A DNA stretch of 64,000 bases from Candidatus Heimdallarchaeota archaeon (GTDB lineage Archaea > Asgardarchaeota > Heimdallarchaeia > JABLTI01): positions 29,034 through 93,033 of the forward strand of contig JABCTZ010000032.1 in NCBI GenBank assembly GCA_018238155.1, read 5' to 3'. The translations under genes and the position numbers were made by a program. Below are positions 9,287 to 18,032 of the stretch, in pieces. The notes beneath the pieces were generated by a model, which was not told the origin of the DNA, did no database searches, and was given only the letters and a program-made list of their open reading frames with translations. Every line of letters starts with the position of its first letter. Position 1 is the first letter of the stretch.

Positions 9287-10528
9287 TTGTCAGAAATAAA
9301 ACGTGAATTTGTGTTCAAAATTGTTCTAATGGGTGAAGGTTCTGTAGGAAAGACAAGCATTCGATCCCAGTTTATGGGTGTTGGATTTAAGAGTGAATAT
9401 ATTAAGACCATCGGTGCTGATTTTGCATCAAAAGCAATAATTCTAGGTGAAAATAAAGTTCACTTCCAAATATGGGATCTTGCAGGTCAAGCAATGTACA
9501 AACATGTTCGCTCATCATTCTATAGTGGATGCAAATGTGGATTCCTTGTCTGTGACCTCACTTCACCTGAAACACTTGAAAAACTTGACCAATGGGTAGA
9601 AGAGGCAGTTGAGCATTCTGGGGGCTTTTTGAAGATTTTCATTATCCTTGGGAATAAACATGACCTTACTGATAAAATTAAAGTGAAACAGGAAGATATT
9701 GACAAACTCCTCGGAAAGATTAAAAAATTGAAAGGTATCGAAGCTAAATATCTGCATACATCCGCTTTGACAGGGGAAAATATTGACGAAGCTTTTCATT
9801 TGATGGGAAAAATGTTTCTGGAAAAAGAAGGTTTCCCTCGTGATGGGGCTAGGGTTAAAGACGAAGGATTAGAAGATGCGTCTCAACCATTTTTAGTAAA
9901 ACCTATGCCTATGCCCCCAAAAATTGATACAGATGTCCCTCAAAAAGAACATATGAATCAGCTCATCTCAACATTGACTATGCTGAATGAGAAAATTAGT
10001 AGCTTGTCTGAAATCATGTCAGCGTTAGAAGAACGGATGTTAGTTGTTGAAACAAAGAAATTTCAGATAGATAGTACAAATCAGGAAATCAATTCTTTGA
10101 AAGAGAAAATTGAATCTATTGACAAAGAAATGTTAACAGTAGTAGATTCATCAGAAGCTTATGCTGAACCCGTAGATGGTGTTTCACCTGAGTTGGATTT
10201 GCTGATTCCTGTTCCTCCTATGAATGATTTCGTCCCAGAAAAAGAATCACCTGATAAAGCAAACTATGAAATTATTGATAGATCAAAGCTTGATTCAATG
10301 CACATAATTGAAGAACACAATCACGAAGAAAGTATAACTGAAATTTTGAGTGAAACTGAGGATAAACCGGAATCTATAGAAGATGAAGGGCAAAAACTTG
10401 AAGAAGCTAAATCGGAAGCAAAGACGACTAAGACGCGAAAAGGACATTGCCCGAAATGTGGAAGTAAATTATCATTTATCAAACAATACAACCGTTGGTA
10501 CTGCTATCGATGTAAAATATATGTTTGA
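9287..10528 (+). CDS. Rab/Ras-like small GTPase with coiled coil and C-terminal zinc ribbon
   Basis: A 413-aa protein, about twice the size of a Ras-family GTPase. The G domain fills residues ~8-180: G1 GEGSVGKT (16-23), G2 Thr41, G3 DLAGQ (64-68) with Gln68 kept, G4 NKHD (123-126) and G5 TSA (158-160). Residues ~185-385 are acidic and partly coiled coil (LISTLTMLNEKISSLSEIMS). The last 28 residues form a zinc ribbon, CPKCG...CYRCK, with no prenylation cysteine motif. Membrane targeting would therefore need a partner. The only start before the P-loop is TTG at 9287, preceded by GGAG; the next ATG (9329) would delete strand 1. Confidence 0.92.
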   Translation: MSEIKREFVFKIVLMGEGSVGKTSIRSQFMGVGFKSEYIKTIGADFASKAIILGENKVHFQIWDLAGQAMYKHVRSSFYSGCKCGFLVCDLTSPETLEKLDQWVEEAVEHSGGFLKIFIILGNKHDLTDKIKVKQEDIDKLLGKIKKLKGIEAKYLHTSALTGENIDEAFHLMGKMFLEKEGFPRDGARVKDEGLEDASQPFLVKPMPMPPKIDTDVPQKEHMNQLISTLTMLNEKISSLSEIMSALEERMLVVETKKFQIDSTNQEINSLKEKIESIDKEMLTVVDSSEAYAEPVDGVSPELDLLIPVPPMNDFVPEKESPDKANYEIIDRSKLDSMHIIEEHNHEESITEILSETEDKPESIEDEGQKLEEAKSEAKTTKTRKGHCPKCGSKLSFIKQYNRWYCYRCKIYV

Positions 10529-10620
10529 TATCCATCCTTCTTTTTTTTTATTATAGAAAGCCTGTTTTTTTTTTAATTAATATCTGAGAAAAGGTTTAAT
10601 TGAATTTTCATAATTATTGT

Positions 10621-11838
10621 ATGATTGTCATGAGAAAGATCAAAGTATCTATTGTAAAAGTAGAAAATGAAGATGTGTGTAGTGCTGTCAAAAGATCCAT
10701 CGAATTACTTGGGGGATTAGAACAATTTATTGACCATACAGATGATGTTTTACTCAAACCAAACCTACTCTCAGCACATGAAAATGAAGAGATAAGAGCA
10801 AAGATAAGAACTGACCCCCGTGTTTTGGAAGCTTTGGCTGACATGTTGTTAAAATTGAACAAGAAAGTGCTAATTGGTGATACAAGTGGTGCCGGACAAA
10901 CAGGCGGGACAAGAGCTGCAATTAAAAGAAGTGGATACCTGGAAATAGGGGAAAAAAGTGATAAAATAGAGGTTCGAAGTTTAGAACAACATGGACCAAT
11001 TAAGGTTGCTATAAATGGTAAGAAACTAAAAGAGGCAAATATTTCCAAGGAATTTTTAGAATCGGGAGCGGTAATCAATATTCCAAAAATGAAAACTCAT
11101 GGTCTAACACTCTTTACAGGAGCCATTAAAAATTTATTTGGAACAATTTGTGGGGCAGATAAAACCAGGATACACTCTCTTGGAGCTACTTCTACCGGTT
11201 TTGCTCAATGTCTCGTTGATATTTATGCCTATGAGAAAAAGCAGATACGCCTAAATGTTATGGATGCAATAATAGCCTTGGAAGGAATGGGTCCTGGTGC
11301 GGGAGGACGTCCTGTTAAGATGAATCTTATTCTAGCAAGTGCAGATGCTGTAGCTTTAGATTCTGTGGCATTTAGATTAATGGGTTCAGAACCTAAGAAA
11401 GTGCCAACAATAAAATTTGCTGCAGAACAAGGTTTAGGTGTTATGGATATTGATAATATTGAAATTGTTGGTGAGAGAATTGAAGATCACAAAAGAAAAT
11501 TCAAACTTCCAAGAAGTGCATTTATAGGAAGAATTCCTATTGGTAAGTTAATGAATGCAGCTATATTTGAAGTACCAAAATACATTGATGATTGTACAGG
11601 TTGCCGAAATTGTGAAAGAGCATGCCCAGAAAAAGTAATTACTATTACAAAAAACAAGAATGGTCTATTTATTCCTAAAATTGACTATAATGGTTGTATC
11701 TCATGCTTCACATGTATTGAAATTTGCCCAGAAGCTTGCTATCAAACTAAAAATAAGAATGCAATGAAAACCACTCTCACAATTCTTGGTTTTGCAATAG
11801 TTTGTGCAATAATAACCTGCCTTGTCCTTTTACTCTAA
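10621..11838 (+). CDS. DUF362 protein with 2[4Fe-4S] ferredoxin domain and C-terminal membrane anchor
   Basis: A ~405-aa iron-sulfur protein. The DUF362 domain spans ~1-300 (VLLKPNLLSAHENEE, NIPKMKTHGLTLFTGAIKNLFG, VMDAIIALEGMGPGAGG). Two clustered cysteine motifs follow, CTGCRNCERACP and CISCFTCIEICP, as in bacterial-type ferredoxins binding two [4Fe-4S] clusters. The last ~20 residues (LTILGFAIVCAIITCLVLLL) are one hydrophobic helix, so it is probably tail-anchored with the redox domain in the cytoplasm. The substrate is unknown. Possible starts are ATG 10621 and ATG 10630; TTG 10600 seems too early. Confidence 0.88.
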   Translation: MIVMRKIKVSIVKVENEDVCSAVKRSIELLGGLEQFIDHTDDVLLKPNLLSAHENEEIRAKIRTDPRVLEALADMLLKLNKKVLIGDTSGAGQTGGTRAAIKRSGYLEIGEKSDKIEVRSLEQHGPIKVAINGKKLKEANISKEFLESGAVINIPKMKTHGLTLFTGAIKNLFGTICGADKTRIHSLGATSTGFAQCLVDIYAYEKKQIRLNVMDAIIALEGMGPGAGGRPVKMNLILASADAVALDSVAFRLMGSEPKKVPTIKFAAEQGLGVMDIDNIEIVGERIEDHKRKFKLPRSAFIGRIPIGKLMNAAIFEVPKYIDDCTGCRNCERACPEKVITITKNKNGLFIPKIDYNGCISCFTCIEICPEACYQTKNKNAMKTTLTILGFAIVCAIITCLVLLL

Positions 11839-12287
11839 TTTGGGAGAGTGTACGATGACTTGTATTATGCTTCAATCATAAAAGTTCAAAGGATACATCA
11901 TTAATTTTTGATCTAAAAGAAATAAAGTATCAGTAAGATTGGTGTCAAAAAACATTATCTTACAAAAATTTCTATAAGAATGTAGAACAGATGATTACAG
12001 AAGGAGCTAAACTAATCATTCCAATATATCTGATAATACTTGATTTAAAAGAAGCAATGTTTTTTAAAAAAGGAACGGTTGATCATGCAACCTTTGATTC
12101 AAAGATTTGGTTAATGATTCATGCAATTGGTTTCAAATGATTGAAAGGGAAAATAATCTATAAGTCAATATAAGCATCAGTTTGATTGATAGAATAAACT
12201 TCAATCATTTTCCTCTAAAATGGGGAGAATATATATGATTTATCTAATCAAATTTGATAAAACAACAAAGGTTTTTTAAAAATTGAA
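11839..12287. other. Intergenic region without a supported gene
   Basis: AT-rich stretch between the DUF362 and JAMM genes. The longest open stretch is a 49-codon plus-strand frame at 11991-12140 with no recognisable similarity. No hairpin with a T-run or clear promoter stands out, apart from ordinary AT-rich TATA-like sequence close to 12240. I see nothing that I can name here. Confidence 0.5.
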
Positions 12288-13169
12288 ATGAATAATCTCT
12301 CGATTGAAATGACTAAAATTACCGTAGAGATTTCTCCATTAGCATATGCTAAGATAATTGATTGGACTGCAACAAATACTGAAAGAGAAATAGGTGGATA
12401 TCTTATCGGCAAAATTATGAAAGAGAAACTTTTGATCACAGAAGCAGTTTTTGCAGTGGCAGAGTCAAATCCTACTTTTGTTTCATTCGACAACATGTTA
12501 CAATTCAAAATAATTGAACGATTAGAAGAAAAAGGAAAAGGGGAAGTGATTTTGGGTTGGTTCCATACACATCCAAATTTAAATGTGTTTATGTCTGGTA
12601 CAGATGTCGCTACTCAACAGATCTACCAAGCGCTCTTACCCGAAGCTGTTGCAATGGTGAATGATGGGAACACTTTTGCTAGAACCCGTAATCAAAAGGA
12701 TTACAAAGCTAAGTTCTTCCGTGTAAATACTGACAACAAATCATTTGAAGTGCCATTTAAAATAATGACCGATCCAAATGAAATTATTGATTTGTTAACG
12801 AGTCATGTTCAAGATCATGAAAATCCTGAGAAAATAGCTGAAAATACCGCTATGCGAATGGCTTTATCTGTGAATCAATCTTTAGAAACTCTTACAAATA
12901 AAACATTACTATCCAAAAAAGAATTTGTTGAAGCGGACAAAGTAAACAAGAAAAGCTTTACAAAAACGCTTTCTGATCTTGAATCACTAAGTACTACTCT
13001 CAATGAGATGAACAAGATTGTAATTAACAAAGATGATTTCAATAAATTCCGTATGCGTTGGAAAGTTGAATTTAGCCAGCAAAGAATAATATTATTTGTT
13101 TCACTTGGTATTTCTCTTCTGAGTCTTTTGCTAGTCATTGTTGTTCTTATTCTTACTTCAATTAGATAA
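12288..13169 (+). CDS. JAMM/MPN metallopeptidase-like protein with C-terminal membrane anchor
   Basis: A 293-aa MPN-domain protein. The full JAMM zinc signature is present: Glu34 in EIGGYLIG, then GWFHTHPNLNVFMSGTD with His93, His95, Ser103 and Asp106. This is the catalytic set of Rpn11/CSN5/AMSH-type isopeptidases, so a ubiquitin- or SAMP-like deconjugase is plausible. After the MPN domain come a helical linker (residues ~165-260) and a terminal hydrophobic helix ~268-290 (FVSLGISLLSLLLVIVVLIL), which suggests tail anchoring with a cytoplasmic catalytic domain. No ubiquitin, E1 or E2 gene is seen nearby. Confidence 0.9.
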   Translation: MNNLSIEMTKITVEISPLAYAKIIDWTATNTEREIGGYLIGKIMKEKLLITEAVFAVAESNPTFVSFDNMLQFKIIERLEEKGKGEVILGWFHTHPNLNVFMSGTDVATQQIYQALLPEAVAMVNDGNTFARTRNQKDYKAKFFRVNTDNKSFEVPFKIMTDPNEIIDLLTSHVQDHENPEKIAENTAMRMALSVNQSLETLTNKTLLSKKEFVEADKVNKKSFTKTLSDLESLSTTLNEMNKIVINKDDFNKFRMRWKVEFSQQRIILFVSLGISLLSLLLVIVVLILTSIR

Positions 13170-13369
13170 TTTGTCTGAATTTCTTTATTTGTAGTTAAAA
13201 AAATAACGCAAATTTAGACATTTTATTCAAAAATTTCTATAGTATTTTATGGCTGTTCAAAACCTTCCCCAAATATGTTGTAAGCGTTCCTAATAATATT
13301 GCTTAAAGGGAAAGCTATTTGAAGGATAGTGAATGAAATGAATTTATTAGCTAAATGAGGGAATGAACT

Positions 13370-14098
13370 TTGGGTACAACCAAAAAGAATGTAAGTGATT
13401 TTATTGAAGAGTTAGCAAATTGGGATGTAGCCACTAGAGAGGAAGCAGCTAAAAATCTTGGCGATGTTGGTGATGACACTGCAATTGATCCCCTGCTAAC
13501 AGCTTTGAAAGGCGATGAATCCGAAGATGTTCGTGCTGCTGCTGCAAGTTCTTTGGCTAAATTAGCTGATGGAAGCGAAATTCCAAAAGAACTTGGTAAA
13601 GCTATTTTCAAAGAAAATTCACCCATTGTTCGAAGAGCAATTGCTCATGCTCTCGGGGATATTGGAAACACTATGACTGTCAAATTAATGCTTCCCTTAT
13701 TAGAAAATGAAGAGTCGCATTGGGTTCGCGAAGTAGTTATTGAAGCGTTTGGTAAAAACGGTTCGGAAGATTTTGGTGAAATTATTTTTGAGCATCTCAA
13801 AACAGATCCATCTGAAGAAGTTCGTGTTCAAGCAGCAATTTCCTTATTAAAGTGTAAATCGAGTTTTGATTTGGATAGCATTTTATGTTGTTTTCAAGAA
13901 GAAGAGTCAGATGAAGTTAAGAGTCATATCACAGAATTAATCGCCAAAAAACCAGATGAAAAATCTGTTGAGTTCTTAACTAATGCACTAGAAAATGATG
14001 AATTTAAGCTTACACAAGCTGCTGTTGCAGAAGCTCTCCACAAAATAGCTATTAAATTAGGATACAAAGATGAAAATGAAATGCTGGATTCCCTTTAA
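13370..14098 (+). CDS. HEAT-repeat (PBS-lyase type) protein
   Basis: A 242-aa protein made of about seven short HEAT repeats of ~31 residues, e.g. ATREEAAKNLGDVGDDTAID, SEDVRAAAASSLAKLADG, SPIVRRAIAHALGDIGN and HWVREVVIEAFGKNGSED. Such solenoids act as binding scaffolds. No catalytic residues were seen. The start is TTG at 13370, preceded by GAGGGAA. It precedes the IPP isomerase gene by ~90 bp; a second HEAT gene follows that one. Confidence 0.85.
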   Translation: MGTTKKNVSDFIEELANWDVATREEAAKNLGDVGDDTAIDPLLTALKGDESEDVRAAAASSLAKLADGSEIPKELGKAIFKENSPIVRRAIAHALGDIGNTMTVKLMLPLLENEESHWVREVVIEAFGKNGSEDFGEIIFEHLKTDPSEEVRVQAAISLLKCKSSFDLDSILCCFQEEESDEVKSHITELIAKKPDEKSVEFLTNALENDEFKLTQAAVAEALHKIAIKLGYKDENEMLDSL

Positions 14099-14185
14099 AT
14101 CTAATCCATTTCTGTTTTATAAAAATAATTTATTAAGCATTAGCGTACTGTCTTGATTATGTTTCATTTATTTTAGGTGTGCTCA

Positions 14186-15283
14186 ATGGATAAGAAAAAT
14201 GATAAACCGATTATCGAACAGCGAAAAGATGATCATCTTGAAATTTGCTGTAGTGATAAATATGATGTTGAAATGTCTATTAGTAATGGTTTTGAGGATA
14301 TCCTTTTTGTCCCTCGCGCAATCCCTGAGATAGATTTTGATAAGATTAATATTGAAAGTAATTTCCTAGGACATCATTTCTCATCACCAATTTTTCTTTC
14401 ATCAATGACGGGTGGAGTACAAGAAGCAAAGAGTATGAATGAAAAAATTGCTCGAATTGCTGAGAAGCTTCAAATTGGTATGGGTGTAGGAAGTCAACGT
14501 GCTGCGTTATTGGATCCTTCTTTAGCAGATACTTTTTCCATTGTGCGAGAAGTGGCTCCTACAGCATTTATTGCTGCAAATATTGGAGCAGTACAGCTAA
14601 ATTATAATGTCACAATCAAACAAGTCAAAAAAACAGTTGAAATGATACAAGCAGATGCACTCATTTTACATCTTAATCCTTTACAAGAAGTAGTTCAACC
14701 TGAAGGCGATAGAAATTTCGAAAAGCTTTTACCTAAAATAGCTAAATTGAGCAAAGAGCTTAGTTGTCCATTAATTGCAAAAGAGGTTGGTTCTGGTATT
14801 GCAATTGAAGATGGCAATGCACTTATCGAGGCAGGTATTCAAGTAATTGATGTCGCCGGTGCCGGAGGGACGAGTTGGTCAAAAATAGAAGCAATTCGTG
14901 CTCAACAACAAATGAAGTTTACTAATCAAAAAATAGGCGAATTATTTGGAAATTGGGGTTTATCAACTGCTGTTAGTACTTTAGAAATATCTAAGCTTTC
15001 AGAAAATGTGGAAATAATTTCCTCTGGTGGAATTAGAAATGGGTTAGAAGCTGCAAAAGCATTAGCTCTAAAAGCAAATTTAGTTGGTATGGCTTTACCA
15101 ATTGCTCAAATATTGAAGGACGGAACCGAAATACAATTAATAGAAAGCATCACTCTTTTTATTCAAGAACTAAAGACTGCGATGTTCCTTGTAGGAGCAA
15201 CAAACCTCAAAGATCTGAGATCTGTGCCTTTAGCAATTGTAGGGAAAACAGCTCAGTGGTTATCTGCCCGAGGTTTTGATTAA
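14186..15283 (+). CDS. fni: Isopentenyl-diphosphate delta-isomerase, type 2 (FMN-dependent)
   Basis: Interconverts IPP and DMAPP for isoprenoid (archaeal lipid) synthesis, using FMN and NADPH. The family signatures are present: QRKDDHLEICC at the N-terminus, FSSPIFLSSMTGGVQEA, IGMGVGSQRAALLDP, ANIGAVQLNY, LILHLNPLQEVVQPEGD with the catalytic-region Gln and Glu, IAKEVGSGI, DVAGAGGTSWSKIE and SSGGIRNGLEAAKALAL. Length (~365 aa) is typical. ATG 14186 is preferred to GTG 14177, with AGGTG upstream. It is flanked by HEAT-repeat genes on both sides. Confidence 0.96.
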   Translation: MDKKNDKPIIEQRKDDHLEICCSDKYDVEMSISNGFEDILFVPRAIPEIDFDKINIESNFLGHHFSSPIFLSSMTGGVQEAKSMNEKIARIAEKLQIGMGVGSQRAALLDPSLADTFSIVREVAPTAFIAANIGAVQLNYNVTIKQVKKTVEMIQADALILHLNPLQEVVQPEGDRNFEKLLPKIAKLSKELSCPLIAKEVGSGIAIEDGNALIEAGIQVIDVAGAGGTSWSKIEAIRAQQQMKFTNQKIGELFGNWGLSTAVSTLEISKLSENVEIISSGGIRNGLEAAKALALKANLVGMALPIAQILKDGTEIQLIESITLFIQELKTAMFLVGATNLKDLRSVPLAIVGKTAQWLSARGFD

Positions 15284-15310
15284 AGGCAATTAAATTCGGA
15301 GTTTATACAA

Positions 15311-16150
15311 ATGAGCAATCTACCTGACGATGATTCCCCAATAAAAGAAAATTTAGAACCACTGATCATCATTTTGAAAACAGATTCAGATTGGAATAAG
15401 CGTTTTGGTGCAGCTAGTAAGCTTTATCGTTTGGGTCAAGAGAAAGCAATAGACCCACTTATCCATTCTTTACAATATGATTCTAATACTGAAATAAGAC
15501 GATTTTCTGCTGATTTACTTGGAAAATTAGCTGATCCCAGAGCTACCTGGGCATTAGTAGCATCCTTCAGACAGAGCCTTATTGATAAGGATACCACAAT
15601 GACTCATCATACAAGTGAAGCATTATTACGCATTAAAGGTACTGATCTTCCTTCCATCTTAACAAGTACTGTTGAAGACAAAGGAGAAGTATTTGAAGTT
15701 CGAATTAAATCACTTGAATTGTTAGGTAAACTTGGAGATAATATAAGCGTTCAATGGTTAATCGCTCTCATCAAAAATCCTGAAACTGATGGAAAAATAC
15801 GTGGAAAGGCAATCCAAGAATTAACTTATACTGGTAACCTCGCCGGATTACAACTTATACTTGATCAGTTAGAATTAACAAAACGAAAAGATTTCCAGAT
15901 TATCGTAATTCAAGCTTTAAGTAAAACTCCTTTCAAGAATAAGACCATTGCCATTAGAATTGGTGAAATTTTGCTCGGAATATCTGAGCAAGAAGAAGCT
16001 AAGAAAAACAAAAAAGATCAAGATTTGTTAAATCTTATTGTTACAACACTTAAGAGTCTAGCCAAGAATATTGATCTTTCATTCAAGGAATTTATGGATG
16101 AATTAATTATAGTAAGAAATAAAATGAAAGAACAAAAAAAGACAAATTGA
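15311..16150 (+). CDS. HEAT-repeat protein
   Basis: A 279-aa alpha-solenoid protein with repeats of the PBS-lyase/HEAT kind: WNKRFGAASKLYRLGQEKAID, NTEIRRFSADLLGKLADPRA, VRIKSLELLGKLGDNISVQ and KIRGKAIQELTYTGNLAG. The C-terminal ~80 residues are helical and charged. It starts 28 bp after the IPP isomerase gene, with CGGAG upstream, so it probably shares that transcript. It has no catalytic motif and its partner is unknown. Confidence 0.8.
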   Translation: MSNLPDDDSPIKENLEPLIIILKTDSDWNKRFGAASKLYRLGQEKAIDPLIHSLQYDSNTEIRRFSADLLGKLADPRATWALVASFRQSLIDKDTTMTHHTSEALLRIKGTDLPSILTSTVEDKGEVFEVRIKSLELLGKLGDNISVQWLIALIKNPETDGKIRGKAIQELTYTGNLAGLQLILDQLELTKRKDFQIIVIQALSKTPFKNKTIAIRIGEILLGISEQEEAKKNKKDQDLLNLIVTTLKSLAKNIDLSFKEFMDELIIVRNKMKEQKKTN

Positions 16151-16269
16151 CAATTAATTAATTTTGAAGGAAAGATTTAAAATAGCCTTCTTCTTGTTTC
16201 CACTTAGAATTACCTCGGCAATGACCAGCTAATTGATTTATCTATATCGATTAGCGATGAGGAAGCACG

Positions 16270-16284
16270 AGGAGGATAATAATA
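16270..16284 (+). promoter_or_regulatory. Strong Shine-Dalgarno site for eL8
   Basis: A GGAGGAT core with AT-rich spacing before the ATG of the L7Ae gene. It is one of the clearest ribosome binding sites in the window, in keeping with high expression of a ribosomal operon. Confidence 0.7.
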
Positions 16285-16656
16285 ATGAGTAAACCATTTT
16301 ATGTTAACGTAGATATTCCAGTAGAATTGAAGCAAGAAGCTCTAAAGATTCTCGAAAAAGCAAGAGACACTGGTAAAACAAGAAAAGGTACCAATGAAAC
16401 GACTAAAGCAATTGAAAGAAATCAAGCTAAATTCGTTTTGATTGCAGATGATGTACAACCACCCGAAATTGTTGCACATTTACCACTTCTCTGTGAAGAA
16501 AAGAATATTCCATATGTCGTTTGTGGTTCTAAAAAAGACATTGGTAAAGCCCTAGGATTAGAAGTACAATCTTCAAGTGCAGGCATCTTGAATCCTGGTA
16601 GTGCAAAAGAAGCTTTAGCAGCATTAGCAAAAAAACTTACTGCTTTAAAGAAATAA
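16285..16656 (+). CDS. rpl7ae: Ribosomal protein eL8 (L7Ae)
   Basis: A 123-aa K-turn-binding protein of the large subunit, which in archaea also serves box C/D, box H/ACA and RNase P RNPs. Key motifs are KTRKGTNETTKAIERNQAKFVLIADDVQPPEIVAHLPLLCEEK (split over ~60-100) with the RNA-contacting GTNETTKAIER, followed by IPYVVCGSKKDIGKALGLE. It is the first gene of the run eL8-eS28-eL24, the usual archaeal order. A strong GGAGG ribosome binding site precedes it. Confidence 0.97.
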   Translation: MSKPFYVNVDIPVELKQEALKILEKARDTGKTRKGTNETTKAIERNQAKFVLIADDVQPPEIVAHLPLLCEEKNIPYVVCGSKKDIGKALGLEVQSSSAGILNPGSAKEALAALAKKLTALKK

Positions 16657-16686
16657 GATAACTAACTCAAAAGGCAAGTGAAAATT

Positions 16687-16938
16687 ATGAGTAGAAGAAG
16701 ACAAGCTCCAAGAGACACTGGCACTGGACAAGATAGAGGATTTCCAGCTGAAATAGTTCAAGTTGTAGCTCGTACTGGTGTTACTGGTGAAGTTCTCCAA
16801 TGCAAGGTTCGTGTATTAGAAGGACCAGACCGTATGAGAATTATGACACGTAACGTTAAAGGTCCTATAAGAGTTGGTGATATTCTGATCCTTCGCGAAA
16901 CTGAACGTGAAGCTCGCAGAATGAGAGGACGAAGATAA
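16687..16938 (+). CDS. rps28e: Ribosomal protein eS28 (S28e)
   Basis: Small-subunit OB-fold protein of 83 aa. The signature [18 protein letters not shown], followed by [19 protein letters not shown] and the C-terminal [13 protein letters not shown], is diagnostic. The ATG at 16687 fits the family N-terminus; the in-frame GTG at 16678 would add three residues. It lies 30 bp behind eL8 and 16 bp ahead of eL24 in one operon. Confidence 0.97.
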   Translation: MSRRRQAPRDTGTGQDRGFPAEIVQVVARTGVTGEVLQCKVRVLEGPDRMRIMTRNVKGPIRVGDILILRETEREARRMRGRR

Positions 16939-16954
16939 TCGGAGTAGATTTACT

Positions 16955-17173
16955 ATGAAAGAACAAACATGTGCTTTTTGCGCTAAAATCATAGAATCTG
17001 GAACAGGAACAATGTATGTAAAAAACGATGGTTCTGCTCTCTGGTTCTGTTCTCGCAAATGCAGAGTATCTATGATAGATTTCAAACGGAACCCACGAAA
17101 ACTCAAGTGGACAGAAAGATACGAGCAGAAAATACTTACTGGTGGACGATCTCGAAGAAGAGGAAGGAGATAA
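16955..17173 (+). CDS. rpl24e: Ribosomal protein eL24 (L24e)
   Basis: A 72-aa zinc-finger protein of the large subunit. CAFCAKIIESGTGTMYVKNDG and WFCSRKCRVSMIDFKRNPRK give the C-x2-C...C-x3-C zinc site and the typical KWT motif. The tail is strongly basic (GGRSRRRGRR). It is the last gene of the eL8-eS28-eL24 operon. In many archaea ndk and infB follow here; they are absent from this site. Confidence 0.97.
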   Translation: MKEQTCAFCAKIIESGTGTMYVKNDGSALWFCSRKCRVSMIDFKRNPRKLKWTERYEQKILTGGRSRRRGRR

Positions 17174-17362
17174 TCTCCTTATTCTTTGTGTGAGATACAC
17201 ACCATTCTTTTCATTTTTATCTTTTTTAATCTAGTTTAACCATATTTTAGATGCCAAATTTCTTTTTGTTAATAACAACAAATTCTTAATATAATACGCC
17301 GAATACACAATTAGTTGAAAGAATCATCTATCTAATCTCAATCAATTAAGGTGTTAGAAGAA

Positions 17363-17983
17363 ATGAAATACCAAGCAGAACTAGAAAAAGCTCAAAATTT
17401 TGTCTCCGAAGGGAAACATCTGAAAGCAGCAAAAATCTTTGAAGAAGTCGGCACAAAAAGTCTAAGAGAAGGTGGAGATGCTGAGAAGAAATCTGCTCCC
17501 AAAATTATTGCTAAAAGTATTGCAAGATATATGCTTGCCGGAGAAATTTCCAAAGCTCAAGATTTAGCTTTTCAAGTAATTTTCATGAAGGAAAGCGACC
17601 CATTTCTTTCTCTCCAAATTGAAACAGCAATATCGACAAAAAAGGAATTGATTCGAGCTTTTATTGTTAAAAAAATTCCTAAAAAAATAACTGAAGATTA
17701 TGAAGTTTTAACTCAAATCCCACAGAATAGAAAAGTGTTGAAAATTGCAAGTGAAGTTGTAATCAAGAATATGTGGGAATGGACAAACTTTAGTACTATA
17801 AAAAAGAAATATGATTTAATAGATCAGAAATATGCAAGTCCAAAAGAAATGATTAATTTTATCCTTGCAACAAAAACAGGCGTAACTCTGGTGGGTGCAG
17901 AAGCAGAAAGTGGTGAAAAATTATTAGTTTTATTTGCTGTGACATTCAATCAAGATCCAGTAGAAGTTATTGGCCCAAAATAA
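17363..17983 (+). CDS. Uncharacterised helical (TPR-like) protein
   Basis: A ~206-aa cytoplasmic protein that I do not recognise. The N-terminal half has TPR-like helix pairs (AELEKAQNFVSEGKHLKAAKIFEEVG, AKSIARYMLAGEISKAQDLAFQV). The C-terminal half is more globular (FILATKTGVTLVGAEAESGEKLLVLFAVTFNQDP). It stands alone between the ribosomal operon and the convergent SRP RNA gene. ATG 17363 has AAGGTG upstream; GTG 17351 is the alternative start. Confidence 0.65.
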   Translation: MKYQAELEKAQNFVSEGKHLKAAKIFEEVGTKSLREGGDAEKKSAPKIIAKSIARYMLAGEISKAQDLAFQVIFMKESDPFLSLQIETAISTKKELIRAFIVKKIPKKITEDYEVLTQIPQNRKVLKIASEVVIKNMWEWTNFSTIKKKYDLIDQKYASPKEMINFILATKTGVTLVGAEAESGEKLLVLFAVTFNQDPVEVIGPK

Positions 17984-18011
17984 GCTGAAAAGGTCGAGTT
18001 CTTTTCGCTTT

Positions 18012-18032
18012 GATTTTTTTTGAGAAAAAAGT
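18012..18032 (-). terminator. T-rich terminator of the SRP RNA
   Basis: Immediately beyond the SRP RNA 3' end, the transcribed strand reads CCACTTTTTTCTC and then a run of A and TC. A T6 run right after the closing helix is the usual archaeal intrinsic termination signal for a stable RNA. Confidence 0.6.

Noticed and set aside
11991..12140. Possible transposase remnant in the 450-bp gap
   Set aside because: Only a 49-codon frame, without catalytic residues, terminal repeats or target duplications.
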